DNA from: Chara braunii
Taxonomy: Eukaryota; Streptophyta; Charophyceae; Charales; Characeae
Direction of reading: 5' to 3'
Length of the DNA: 28,744 nucleotides
Assembly: GCA_003427395.1 (NCBI GenBank)
Contig: BFEA01000113.1
Coordinates: 2,467,468-2,496,211 of the forward strand
Shown here: positions 10,642 through 19,532 of the stretch, piece after piece
Position numbering within the stretch: the first letter of the stretch is position 1
How the letters are laid out: each line of letters begins with the position of its first letter
Made by a program: the position numbers and the translations under genes
The notes under the pieces: generated by a model
The model's input: only the letters and a program-made list of their open reading frames with translations
Database searches by the model: none
Told to the model about the DNA's origin: nothing

Positions 10642-11740
10642 ATAGTGTCTCTAGTGAACAAGGGCCTTGTAAAGGGCATAGAGTTCCCTTTCGTAGGTGG
10701 ATTTCGCCAACTTCTTAGATGGCATCTTCTTACTCAATATACTCGGTCGGCCTTGACCCTTCCTGTCGGGTCAGCACTGCGCCAATGCCATATTGGCTTG
10801 CGTAGCCTCTCCGGATCAGGGACCATGAGAATCTCATGATGTGTGAGGGCGCACTTCAATCTTTTGAAAGCAGCCTCACACGTGTCTTTCCATTCCCATG
10901 GTGTGACAAGGCGTGTTAGATCAGTCAAAGGGGAGGCCACCGTATTATAATTCTTTAGGAAATTGCAGTAGTAGCCACACATCCCTAAGCAGGACCTGAC
11001 CTCAGTCACAGATTGGGATCGTGTCTAGTCACGAATGCTAGCCACTTTCGGACCTTCGGGCCTTGTAGGCATCCACCAACGGTCGAGTTACATCATCAGA
11101 TAAGCTAACCCTAATTATTAGCGCACCTAGGTAGTCTGCCCTACGTGGCAGCGCATCCACAACCTTGTTGTACTCTCCCTTCACATAATCTAACTATAAC
11201 TTCAATCCAGTGTTTGAGTGCATCGGAGAGAACTAGCTGCTTCTTAATCCATTCGAGGGTTTGATGTTCAGTTCTCAAATAGAAGAACCTTCCCAAAAGA
11301 CAGTGTCTGTAGTGAACAAGGGACTTGTAAAGGGCATAGAGTTCCCTTTCGTAGGTGGATTTGCTAAGTTCTTAGATGACATCTTCTTACTATACTCAAC
11401 CGGCCCTTACCCTTCCTGTTAGGCCAGCACTACGCCAATGCCATAGTGACTGGCATCAGTGGTGAAAACAAATGGCCTCTCCGGGCCAGGGACCATGAGA
11501 GAATCTCATGATGTGTGAGGGTGCACTTCAATCTTTTGAAAGCAGCCTCTCACGTGTGTCAAGGCGTGTCAAGGCGTGTTAGATCAGTCAAAGGGGAGGC
11601 ACCGTACTATAATTCTTCAGGAAATTGCGGTAGTAGCCACACATCCCTAAGAATGATCTGACCTCAGTCACAAACTGGGGTTGTGTCCAGTCACGAATGC
11701 TAGCCACCTTCGTGTGTTTGGGCCTGGTCCCTTCCGCGAA
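10390..11740. repeat. 675-bp tandem duplication of RNase H / RT connection
   Basis: 10390-11064 is repeated at about 11065-11740. The offset is exact at GGCATCCACCAACG (10393 and 11068). Both units contain AATTATTAGCGCAC, AACCTTGTTGTACTC and CTGACCTCAGTCACA in order. The right unit has small deletions, for example near 11190. The junction lies in a CTTCGGGCCTT region. Homologous sequence occurs once only in copies A and C. Confidence 0.92.
10734..11009 (-). pseudogene. Copy B RT-RNase H connection, left duplicate
   Basis: A 91-codon frame beginning TEVRSCLGMCGYYCNFLKNY, the connection motif after the RT palm, followed by TPWEWKDTCEAAFKRLK and then a disrupted entry into RNase H. The normal TDAS motif is lost: the frame reads PERLRKPIWHWRSADPTG. 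This is the left unit of the tandem duplication. The right unit carries the same motif at about 11620-11700. Confidence 0.78.
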
Positions 11741-11968
11741 TATCACATGACCCGAGTACAAGATTCTAGTGTGACCGAACTCCCATATCTCTAAATTGAT
11801 CTTATACTTGTGTTGTTGCAATAGTGAAGGTGCAGTTTCTACATGTTGGGCATGCTCTTTGACAGTCCTAAAGATAAGAATATTGTCGAGGTACACGACG
11901 ATGAACTTATCGAAGTAGTCATGGAAGACCCTATTATGGCATGCTGGAATGTACCTGATGCATTGCAA
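11588..11968 (-). pseudogene. Copy B RT palm with YLDN box
   Basis: A 126-codon frame of the RT palm and connection. The catalytic box reads KFIVVYLDNILIF. The second Asp of the usual YLDD is Asn, a change expected to destroy metal binding. It continues through the conserved EHAQHVE, INLEIWEFG and TEVRSFLGMCGYYRNFLKNY segments. The equivalent boxes of copies A and C are intact YLDD. The upstream palm segment with motif A is not in this frame. Confidence 0.85.
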
Positions 11969-11992
11969 AGGCCAGAAGGCATTACCACAAAC

Positions 11993-12440
11993 TCATATAG
12001 ATTGTACATGGCTTGAAATGCGTTTCTCTTGATTGTAGCCGGGTTTTAACTTTGTGAAGTACTTACATACTTGTGCCTTATCCAATAGGTCATCAATGCG
12101 GGGTAGAGGCTGAAGGTTCTTAACGGTGATGGCACTGAGTGAAGTGCTTACATACTTGCACCGTATCCAATAGGTTGTCAATGTGAGGTAGAGGCTCAAG
12201 GTTCTTAACGATGATGGCACTAAGGCCTCTATAATCAATGCACATCTTCACCCCCCTCTTCTTCGGAACAAATAAAACTAGTGATCCGAAGGGGGAGGTA
12301 CTAGGCCGAATCCAACGCTTCTCTGTGAGCTTTTTCAGTTGTCGACGAAGCGTCCAACTCGGTTGGAGCCATCCTATAGAACCTCCCCTTTGGTGTTTTA
12401 CTACTTGGGATTACTTCTATGGCATGGACAACCTTCTTGT
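11993..12440 (-). pseudogene. Copy B RT N-terminal part
   Basis: Minus-strand RT N-terminal region. The fingers motif KMCIDYRGL can be read near 12225-12250, and the segment encoding LPRIDDLLDKAQVCKYFTK appears twice because of an 85-bp tandem duplication (12054-12223). Since 85 is not a multiple of 3 the duplication shifts the frame. A GYNQ element after the second unit marks the end of motif A. The stretch 12260-12440 is RT sequence without a long frame. Confidence 0.75.
12054..12223. repeat. 85-bp tandem duplication in copy B RT
   Basis: GTGAAGT starts at 12054 and 12139, each followed by similar CTTACATACTTG, TATCCAATAGGT and GGTTCTTAACG blocks. Confidence 0.92.
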
Positions 12441-12920
12441 CTACGACTCCCGAAGGCTTTTGGTTTTATAAAAGTTATAGAATGCACTTGCACACAGGCA
12501 CCCATAGTATTCAACTAACCTGCTAGCTTTATACTTTGCTAGTCTAACGGTTCTCCCATCAAGCAACTCTTGCTTGAGCACTTTCTTGTCCTTGTCAAAT
12601 TGGGGCTTAGCAACCTCAAGGTAGTACATACCTAACAACATGTCAAAAGGCAAGTCGTTGCTAATTAGGAACGAAATCTGATGATTAAGTTCCCCACCTC
12701 CATAAGAGAAGGTACAAACCACATCCTTGACGTAGTCCTTGGTGAACATGTGCTCTTTGTTGGCTAGAGTAGATGCTACAGGTCTACTCAAGTGCTGCAT
12801 TGACCAAGGTTTCTCAATGCAGTCGTGCCCTTCATAAGAGGTGCAGACCACATCCTTGACGTAGTCCTTGACTAACATGCGCTCTTTGTTGGCTAGAGTA
12901 GATGCTATAGGTCTGCTCAA
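12441..12920 (-). pseudogene. Copy B protease region with in-frame duplication
   Basis: A 159-codon open stretch spanning the retropepsin C-terminal half, with SNDLPFDMLLGMYYL matching the usual LPFDxVLGMDWL signature (Asp-Trp replaced by Tyr-Tyr). Upstream, SRPxASTLANKE and KDYVKDVVCT occur twice because of an in-frame 129-bp tandem duplication (12705-12962). The active-site loop is not in this frame: it lies in the previous one near 12985, reading VCVDIGCMRNF, where the Ser or Thr of DSG/DTG is Ile. In the family this enzyme cuts Gag-Pol. The copy looks inactive. Confidence 0.8.
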
Positions 12921-12962
12921 GCGTTCATCCCAAGGTGTAGTCTCTCAACGCAGCCGTGAGTT
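12705..12962. repeat. 129-bp (43-codon) tandem duplication in protease
   Basis: ACCACATCCTTGACGTAGTC occurs with an offset of 129 bp (from 12718/12719 and 12847/12848). Both units continue through CTCTTTGTTGGCTAGAGTAG and a cognate of TCAATGCAGTCGTG. Confidence 0.93.
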
Positions 12963-13231
12963 TTGAAGTTCCTCATGCAGCCAATGTCTACGCAGACACC
13001 ACACTTGCGGTCTACATAGACTTCCACAATGAAATGCTCTCTTCTCAGACTTCTAGACAATGCCACCCAAGACTCACGAGGGTCCCTTGTCGACCACTCT
13101 GTTTCTAAGTCTTGTAAGGCTTCTGTCACATCCAACAAACAGAGTGTCGTTTGGTCTAGATGTGTCTGTGGGGTGAGTAGTGAGTCAATAGCTTCGACCA
13201 ACTCCTGAAACGGTGAGGGTACTTCAACCAC
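12917..13231 (-). pseudogene. Copy B gag-protease linker and protease active-site loop
   Basis: A 104-codon frame. Its N-terminal half (QTHLDQTTLCLL, ALQDLETEW) is the same linker as in copy A at 6512-6793. Its C-terminal half enters protease: HFIVEVYVDRK, then CVDIGCMRNF, the position of the D-S/T-G active-site loop. The frame is lost just after this loop, where the duplicated region begins. The role of the linker is unknown to me. Confidence 0.72.
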
Positions 13232-13371
13232 TTCAGCATGATTAGAAGCAACTATAACTTCTACTGGCCGGATGTGTTTCTCTGATTGGTGCTTGTAGAA
13301 GGACCATTATGGGCTAAAGATTCCCCAAAACCACCTTTGGGAGGAATCTTTTGGGAGGCTTTCGCGTTCTT

Positions 13372-13413
13372 ATATTTGAACTATTGATGGCCATATTCAC
13401 CGCAGTTAATGCA
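13372..13413 (-). pseudogene. Copy B Gag zinc knuckle, broken
   Basis: On the minus strand this encodes CINCGEYGHQ, the first three ligands of a CCHC knuckle (C-x2-C-x4-H). It is followed by a TAG codon (plus-strand CTA at 13381-13383) and then FKY, where the fourth Cys would be expected. So the knuckle has both a stop and a Cys-to-Tyr change. In the family this motif binds the genomic RNA. Confidence 0.75.
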
Positions 13414-13445
13414 GGCTCCTCGCGAGTACCTGGCCTCCACACATC

Positions 13446-14157
13446 CTAATCCAGGCCAACCCTTACCCAAGTTGGAGTCTTGTTTGCGTTTTGAGCCTGC
13501 CCTTGACTCTTTTGCTGTCCGCCCTTGTCGTGGCCAGCTGCCTTTCCTTTGGTCATGGCAGCGAGGCTGCCACCCTTTGCACTCTCCTCGCTACCTATCT
13601 TTGTTTCCTCTACAAGATTGGAGAGATCACTGATCTCAGTTTGATTCCCTTCAGAATCAACCATCATCAACCCTTCCTCCATTCTCGTGAGGGCTTCCTC
13701 TTCCTTCCGTCTGTGGCAGGTTGTTGTGCTCCTCTGGGTCAAGAGTATGATACTCTATGCTTGCCGCGCTAACCATCAAGTTCTTGATGTTTGTGGGAAG
13801 ACATCTCAGATACATGGTGAGCAACACCTGTGGATCACATCGAACACCAGGGACAACTACGAGTTTCTCCACGGCAGTGGTGAGCTCACGTGCAGACTTG
13901 TACCTTCTAGTATCAAGCAACGACAATGCATCAGTGGCCTGTTGAACCTGCTGTGGGTTGCGCCATCGCTTTTCAACCAATGCCAAGAAGCTCTCTAATG
14001 TGTGAGTCTTTGCACAGTCATTCATCCGCCGGTCTGATGCAGCTATTCCATCTAGCCACCTTGCTGCCGATCCCTCAAGATATGAGGCGGCAGTGATCAC
14101 CTCTTCTTCTAGCAACGTCCTCTTCGCCCTTACCCGTACTGGAACCGTCCTTACCAA
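13446..14157 (-). pseudogene. Copy B gag core and C-terminal part
   Basis: Two overlapping minus-strand frames: 14157-13657 (166 codons) and 13742-13446 (98 codons). The first has the retrotransposon Gag core, with AASYLEGSAARWLDGI, FLALVEKRWRNP and LTMYLRCLPTNIKNLM. The second is a hydrophilic, Lys/Gly-rich tail leading to the knuckle. The step between them near 13700 is a frameshift. The upstream edge at 14157 is also a frameshift: the preceding codons read through DEAL-T-W into a stop in the duplicated region. In the family this protein forms the particle shell. Confidence 0.82.
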
Positions 14158-14476
14158 GTGTTGAGTGCCTCATCCTTCTTGTCTCCACAGAAGGTTTGAG
14201 GTGGTTTCAATGGGGTTTTGGGGTACCAAGGCTGTTGTGGTCCCATTGGTGAAATCTCTTTAAGTGTCGAGTGCCTCATCCTTCTTGTTTCCACAAAAGG
14301 TTTGAGGTGGTTTCAATGGGGTTTTGGGGTACCAAGGCTGTTGTGGTCCCATTGGTGAAACCTCTACCAAGTGTCGAGTGCCTCATCCTTCTTGTCGCCA
14401 CAGAAGGTTTGAGGTGGTTTCAATGGGGTTTTGGGGTACCAAGGCTGTTGAGGTCCGATTGGTGAAACCCGCTGCA
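14158..14476. repeat. Three tandem copies of a 106/107-bp gag segment
   Basis: GAGTGCCTCATCC begins at 14163, 14269 and 14376. Each unit holds AAGGTTTGAGGTGG and GGGTACCAAGGCTGTTG. The minus-strand product of a unit reads GPQQPWYPKTPLKPPQTFCG. Unit length is not a multiple of 3, so the repeats contain stops. Confidence 0.95.
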
Positions 14477-14624
14477 GCCCTGTAGCGGCGGCAGCTGGAC
14501 CTGAGGATGTAGAAGCGACAGCATACCACCTGCTATGATACGGAATTGGGGAACAAATGGGCCTGTCACCGTGGTAAAGGAACCGGCGATGTATAGACTG
14601 GCTGCTTCCAGACACGTGGCCCAC
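14364..14624 (-). pseudogene. Copy B gag N-terminal region
   Basis: An 86-codon frame, rich in Ser, Ala and Pro, that ends PPQTFCGDKKDEALDTW followed by a stop. The final segment is the start of the conserved Gag core and would join directly to the 14157 frame were it not for the two extra repeat units. The upstream part is low-complexity and not recognisable by family. Confidence 0.72.
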
Positions 14625-15262
14625 TAAGTATGGAGGGTTGTGGTCCTCCCCTTCCCTGCACGGCCGTCAGTATCTGGTCAAGGGTTGACTGGATATCATC
14701 CAGTCGGCTGTCAGAATACTCATTCGTATTCAGAAGGTTTGGATGATCTTTCCTACATCATCCAAGGTCGAATCGTCTATCCCTTCTAATGATCTCGTCT
14801 TTCAGTAGCATTTCTGAGTTGCTTCTCTACCTGTAAGTGGCACGCTATACTGTGAGCTTGCCATCTGACTGATGGATGGTCGTGCATTAGTCCCACTGGA
14901 TGAGACAAAGGACATAGTGAAGGTTCCAGATGTCCACTGACATTGAGAGGTCGCTGCAGGAATGGCCATAGCTTCAGCACTAACTGCAGCTTCCACTAAA
15001 ACCGCTCCCCAGCTGCTGCTGCCTCCCTAGCTGTCTGGAGTTCTATCTCCTCCCTAGTTGGCTGAGGTGGCTGGCTACACTGCGACCCTGCCGTCTGACT
15101 GATGGATGTCGTGCATTAGTCCCACTGGATGAGGACAGTGAAGGTTCCAGATGTCTGCTGACCTTGAGACGTCGCTGCAGGAGCGGCCATAGCTTCAGCA
15201 CTAACTGCAGCTTCCACTAAAACACGCTCCCCAGCTGCTGCTGTCCTCCCTAGCTGTCTGCA
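14477..15262 (-). pseudogene. Copy B gag N-terminal low-complexity region with duplication
   Basis: Minus-strand sequence upstream of the Gag core. About 14862-15045 recurs at about 15090-15262: both have GACTGATGGATG, GTGCATTAGTCCCACTGGAT and CATAGCTTCAGCACTAACTG. Translated pieces are Ala-rich (VEAAVSAEAMA, PAATSQ). No single frame crosses it, and I recognise no domain. Confidence 0.7.
14862..15262. repeat. About 220-bp tandem duplication in gag
   Basis: The blocks listed for the enclosing gag region lie about 219-228 bp apart. Differences include a short deletion near 15135. Confidence 0.88.
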
Positions 15263-16146
15263 AACGTTGGGCCCTTGCTTCGGCCCGGAGCCGGCTCTCG
15301 TCCCCTGGTCGCAGAACATGAAACACTACTGGAATTCTCCGTGTATCCCATCGTGTTTGCCTCCTATCATCAGCTGTCTTCCCCACCTCGGTGGAGCCTA
15401 CCACAGCATGTGTCTGACCGATTTGAAAAAAATAAAAGTAAAAAATTGTTCGGCAAGTCGACCAGGTCACTGGTCAAGTGGTGTCTACAGCATTCACACA
15501 GACTGAACAAATGATCTACTCCTACCTTTGATCAGTTCTCCCACAGCAATGTCAAACAGAACTGGCTATGGTAGACTACTACGGTTCTAGTCTGATGCTG
15601 TATGTTAGGTGTTAGCAGTCTGTCCACCTAACTAATCGAAAATAAAAATAAATCAAATGCACAGATGTACGCAGAAATGGGAATAAATTGTGTTTGTGTA
15701 CAAGCACCAATTGGAACCTTCCCTCCCGTGTATCCAACGATCCTGACTTGCATCATCAAGCAGCAGTGTCTGTCGTGTGCACAACGGCCCACCACTTATG
15801 AACAGTTCTGCCTGTTGTTTATCCTTGTGTGCAACAAGCGTTCTTATCCGATTGATCTGGCTGATCAAGATGCAATTTAAGGACAGCCCCCGAAGTCCTC
15901 AGGAATTATTTAATGTCGCAGACAGGACGGCGATCACAGCCGGAGATCAAATCCCGCCATAGGTTCTTTATAGACGGTCTGGTAGACATCTCGCATAGGA
16001 CTGGTCAGTCCACATTCCCTCTACAGCAGCAAGAAAAGCATGCGTGCTCTACTTCCACCATGGGTTGGGATGGTGACCCGTGCTTCGATGTTACATGCCA
16101 CACCTGCAACAGGCTGCACGGGCCATTTTCAGGCCTGTGTCATTTT
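15263..16146. other. Copy B leader or start of gag, unassigned
   Basis: A minus-strand frame at 15470-15201 contains SRLRAEARAQRLQTARED, an Arg/Ala-rich helix-forming segment that could be the beginning of Gag. Beyond about 15470 I see no recognisable coding sequence on either strand. The A-rich patch at 15425-15445 and short frames (for example 15653-15868) have no support. Confidence 0.5.
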
Positions 16147-16430
16147 CAGCCTGAAAGCCTGAAAACGAGGGCCTACAGACCCCGTGTTGTTTTCAGGCCA
16201 AAAGCCTGAAAATAAGGGTCTACACCCGTGTCAGTTTCAGCCTGAAAGCCTGAAAACAAGGCCCTACAGGCCCCGTGTCAGTTTCAGCCTGAAAGCCTGA
16301 AAACAAATGCCCACAGGCCCCGTGTCAGTTTCAGCCTGAAAGCCTGAAAACAAGGGCCTACAGGCCCCGTGTCGTTTCAGCCTGAAAGCCTGAAAACGAG
16401 GGCCTACAGGCCCTGTGTCGTTTCAGGCTA
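16147..16430. repeat. 47-bp minisatellite, about six units
   Basis: The motif CAGCCTGAAAGCCTGAAAAC or a close variant starts at 16147, 16194, 16238, 16285, 16332 and 16378, with a partial unit at 16424. Spacings are 47, 44, 47, 47, 46 and 46 bp. Each unit also has CTACAGGCCCCGTGT. TTTCAG and CTGAAA within a unit are inverted, so single strands could fold. Confidence 0.95.
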
Positions 16431-17072
16431 AATCAGGGCCTTTCCGGCCCTGAGTATTTTCAGCCTGAAACTGAGGGCCATTTTCAGGCCCTCATCAGTT
16501 CGAGCTGCCCTGAAACTCAGGCACCAGACCAGGGTTCTAGCTCAGGCCGTTTTTGGCCTATTTTCAATACAACCTTTGTTTGAGCTTCAACCCCAGGGTC
16601 TGGCACGTTTGGCAAGAGCAGCCTCCTGGACGGGCCAGCACTAAATAAGACTGGCCCGCCCTGCAGGCTGCAGGTAGTTAGGATGTAGTTCATAGGTACT
16701 TCCCAGGCACTTCACGTGCTGTTCAGGAGGCAGGAGGTAGTCTTCAGGATTCGGCAGCAGCACTCTGGAGGAGCGCTGCAGGAGTAGTATTAGCGCTAGC
16801 AGTAGTCTTCAGCGCTGGGCGCTTTGTAACGTTAGCAGTAGCCTTCAGCGCTGGGCACCATAGCTAGAGTAGTACTAGAGGGAGAGAGATTGGTCGGAGG
16901 ACAGGGATAGTTGCCTGCAGCGCCGTTGCTCCAGCTTCGTCTTCGAGGTACCTGCAGCACAGCGCCATCTTCACAGGTTAGTACCTGACACATGAGAGAG
17001 AGAGTTCTTCCTCTTCTCAGTCCACCATCTCCTTCTCACCCTCCCGCTATCTGACTTCACTGCATCAGCAGA

Positions 17073-17076
<4 letters not shown>
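16431..17076. other. Copy B leader, unassigned
   Basis: No gene seen. Decayed GGCC / CAGGCC motifs continue from the minisatellite to about 16560. A short direct repeat around TTCAGCGCTGGGC lies at about 16808 and 16848. The region may be part of the element or a later insertion. Confidence 0.5.

Positions 17077-17137
<61 letters not shown>
17077..17137. repeat. (GA)n microsatellite
   Basis: 61 bp of uninterrupted GA dinucleotides within the copy B leader. It produces the spurious Leu-Ser run in the opposite frame. Confidence 0.98.
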
Positions 17138-17142
<5 letters not shown>

Positions 17143-18099
17143 TGACATTTGGATCCAGACTTGACATTGGACTTCAGACATATCAAAGACGGATTATTTG
17201 GGACTTGAAACGAGACTTGGTGTTGACGACTTTCCCATCTCCCCCTTCCTCTTCTTCGTCTGATCCCCTCCTCTTCGTCTGTATATGTCTGGACCTGGCA
17301 CCTCTTTCCTGTGTATAGCACCAGGCTCCTTCACACCTTGTGATGGACATGATGCATGTTTGGTCAGTTCAAACATTGATTGGGCTAGTCATTTGCATTC
17401 TAGCATTCTGCTTCGCTATCTTGTGCTACGTGAATGAGGTCAGTCCCGGTCAGGTCAGGACTTGTATCTAAAGTCTTCCCTGCGCTATAAAAGCACCATT
17501 TTGCATGTATCGGGATGCACATTGCTTGTTGAGATTCTACTTGCACTGCATTGTCCATTCAGTCCTTTTTATCACATTGCGGATCCTCGGTTATTATGTA
17601 CATCGCCCAACTGGGCATGTAACAACCAGGGCCCTTCAGGAAGAATGTCAACTCTAAAGGTAGAGCATTCAGGATTCCTGAACCAAAAGAGGACACTCAA
17701 GTTGGACTCGCTTCCTCATGGTAAGAAGAAATTGAGATGGGAAGATAAGGTAAGGGAGCAACGCACCTGATGATATCTGCCCCCAACCACAGATTTCTCA
17801 CCAATTGAGCTGACGTGCATTTTGATGACAGGTCACAGCCTCGGTACCACACACATTACAATGGAGTGCCAACTCAGCCGAAATGCCATGTCAGCAAGCT
17901 CTCATCATCCCACATACATCCGCTGTCGCCACACCTCCCACGCTGTCACCACAGCTTTCCGGTGACACTCCCCCCTACCCGGGAGTCGCCAATACAGCCA
18001 GCGCCAATGTATCCTCACTGCGTAGAAGCTTCGTCAGCGCACCCAGTAACAATGTCGCCAGCGCTGGTAACGGTGATCACAAACCAGCTCCTAACCAAA
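17138..18099. other. Copy B leader next to 5' LTR, unassigned
   Basis: No recognisable protein. A plus-strand TATAAAAG occurs at about 17486. A 102-codon plus-strand frame (17462-17770) has no domain. Next to the 5' LTR the minus strand reads TTTGGTTAGGAGCTGG. This begins near the place of a primer-binding site and has TGG plus GGAGC in common with an initiator-Met type site, but the match is weak. Confidence 0.45.
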
Positions 18100-18406
18100 T
18101 CGCAAGGAATATGAGCGAGAGCCATAGACAGAAGACCAAGTTGCAAAATCATGATGCAGTCCAGATAGTCATGTACCAAGCAGAGAGCACAATGCACGAA
18201 GATTCAATCCAATCAGAGCAACACAATGAGCTCGAGTGTCAATGCTGACGCTCCCTGGTCACACCAACACTGTATTGAATGTTGCTCCTTTGTCTGGCGC
18301 CTTGCACCCAGCCTACTCTACTCAGCCTATCTACCTATCTACGCTCTTGCAACAGGATCGCATCGAAGTCGAAGACCAATGTACGTGACATCAACACCAT
18401 TGCCGA

Positions 18407-18466
18407 NNNNNNNNNNNNNNNNNNNNNNNNNNNNNNNNNNNNNNNNNNNNNNNNNNNNNNNNNNNN
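18407..18466. other. Assembly gap (60 N) between repeat units
   Basis: 60 N. The block from AGCCTATCTACCTATCTACG to CACCATTGCCGA occurs on both sides of it, about 18322-18406 and 18467-18546. The gap probably hides extra units or an unresolved tandem repeat. Confidence 0.95.
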
Positions 18467-18819
18467 AGCCTATCTACCTATCTACGCTCTTGCAACAGGA
18501 CATCGAAGTCGAAGACCAATGTACGTGACATCAACACCATTGCCGACCACCATCATACACCAGGTACGTTCTCTCTCTCCCCTCATCACACCTTGATCCT
18601 CTCTCTCTGCATGCGCCTCCTACTCGAAGACCACCATCGCCATCACCTGCCTGCGCCCCTGCGGCCCGGCTATGGCTGCTGCGCGCCCGCTGCCTCAGCA
18701 GTGCCCCTCATCTCAGCGCCTGTGTGTGTGTCCGACCAGCAGCGCCCATGGAGACACTAGTGCAGCAACGCAGCAGCGTGTCCACATTGCCTGCCGAGGC
18801 CAGAATGCCCCTGCATGGA

Positions 18820-19228
18820 GCACACACGCTGCTGGCTGGGCTGTCCAGGTGTGTGGGGGCCCAGTAGCTTTCCTCTGGCCCCAGGTGTCTGCGCCCAGGT
18901 CCAGTTTCAGATACTGGCTTGGGCCTCGTGCACGTCCAGGCAGCCACCCAGCTTCCAAGTGTTTGCAGCATTCTCATGGGCTCACGGAACGTCTGACGAC
19001 AATGCTGCTTCCTCATGGGGCACACATGCTGCTGGCTGGCCTAGGGGTGTGGGGGGCCAGTAGCTTGCCTCTGGCCCCAGGTGTCTGCGCCCAGGCCCAG
19101 TTTCAGATACGGGCCTGGGCCTCGTGCAGTTAGGCACGTCCAGGCAGCCACCCAGCATCCGAGTGTTTGCAGCATTCTCATTGGCTCGCGGTACATGTGT
19201 GACGACAATGCTGCTTCCTCATTGGCCC
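18820..19228. repeat. About 200-bp tandem duplication in 5' LTR
   Basis: 18820-19018 and 19020-19228 both run from a GCACACRYGCTGCTGGCTGG start through CAGGTGTCTGCGCCCAGG and CAGGCAGCCACCCAGC to CGACAATGCTGCTTCCTCAT. The 3' LTR has a single version. Confidence 0.92.
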
Positions 19229-19528
19229 GTAACCGGTCCGTGATGTGGCGGCCTCACACAGCGTGTGCCCAGGGCGCAACCACTTGAGCCCTGGGCTCAA
19301 CTGTACAGCGCAGCCCTTTTTCTTCTGGAAGAGCCTGGAGGCTCATGGTGCTTTGAGGCTCATTGTGCTTTGTAACCAACTGGCGTGCTCCATCTGTCTG
19401 AGTACCGCATATGGAAAAATGTTGAAAACAGGCCTCACGTAAATATTCAGGCCCACCTTCTTGCTAGGGGCCGCAGCCAAGACCTCTTTTATGTCTGCTA
19501 AGGGCCCCGTGAGGGCTCATTCCGCGCA

Positions 19529-19532
19529 TATA
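19529..19532. repeat. Right TSD (TATA) of copy B
   Basis: TATA directly follows the CA end of the right LTR and matches 7984-7987. Confidence 0.6.

Larger units (their letters stand above)
7988..19528 (-). mobile_element. Ty3/Gypsy retrotransposon copy B, complete structure
   Basis: An 11,541-bp element on the minus strand with both LTRs (7988-9065 and 18100-19528). It has a polypurine tract directly next to the 3' LTR, a TATA 4-bp repeat immediately outside both ends (7984-7987 and 19529-19532), and gag, protease, RT, RNase H and integrase in order between them. The integrase tail with an FHASKL motif and a chromodomain-like end points to the chromovirus group of Ty3/Gypsy. Coding capacity is lost: gag is frameshifted and has a stop in its zinc knuckle, RT reads YLDN in place of YLDD, and tandem duplications break RNase H and RT. 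The leader between 5' LTR and gag is about 2.6 kb, unusually long, and may include later insertions. The LTRs differ by indels and many substitutions, so the insertion is not recent. Confidence 0.85.
18100..19528 (-). repeat. 5' LTR of copy B, with gap and internal duplication
   Basis: Direct repeat of 7988-9065, starting at GCAAGGAATATGAGCGAGAG (18102) and ending CGCGCA at 19528. It is longer than its partner because of an internal tandem duplication (18820-19228) and a gap of 60 N bounded by repeated sequence. On the minus strand this LTR would carry the element's promoter. I cannot place the start site. Confidence 0.83.

Noticed and set aside
10390-11740. Two separate nested gypsy insertions
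   Set aside because: The repeat is in tandem at a constant offset of about 675 bp, with no LTR or TSD between the units.
16147-16430. Satellite or centromeric array
   Set aside because: Only about six units of 47 bp inside a retroelement leader, too small for a satellite domain.
17462-17770. Host gene with a TATA box at 17486
   Set aside because: TATAAAAG is a good match, but the following frame has no recognisable protein and the site is inside copy B. A single motif is weak evidence.
18060-18101. Firm primer-binding site call
   Set aside because: The minus strand has TGGTTAGGAGC near the LTR end, but it matches the initiator-Met type only with gaps, and I cannot test other tRNAs.
18672-19133. 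153-codon plus-strand frame as a gene
   Set aside because: It spans a tandem duplication inside the 5' LTR and translates the same repeat twice in different frames.
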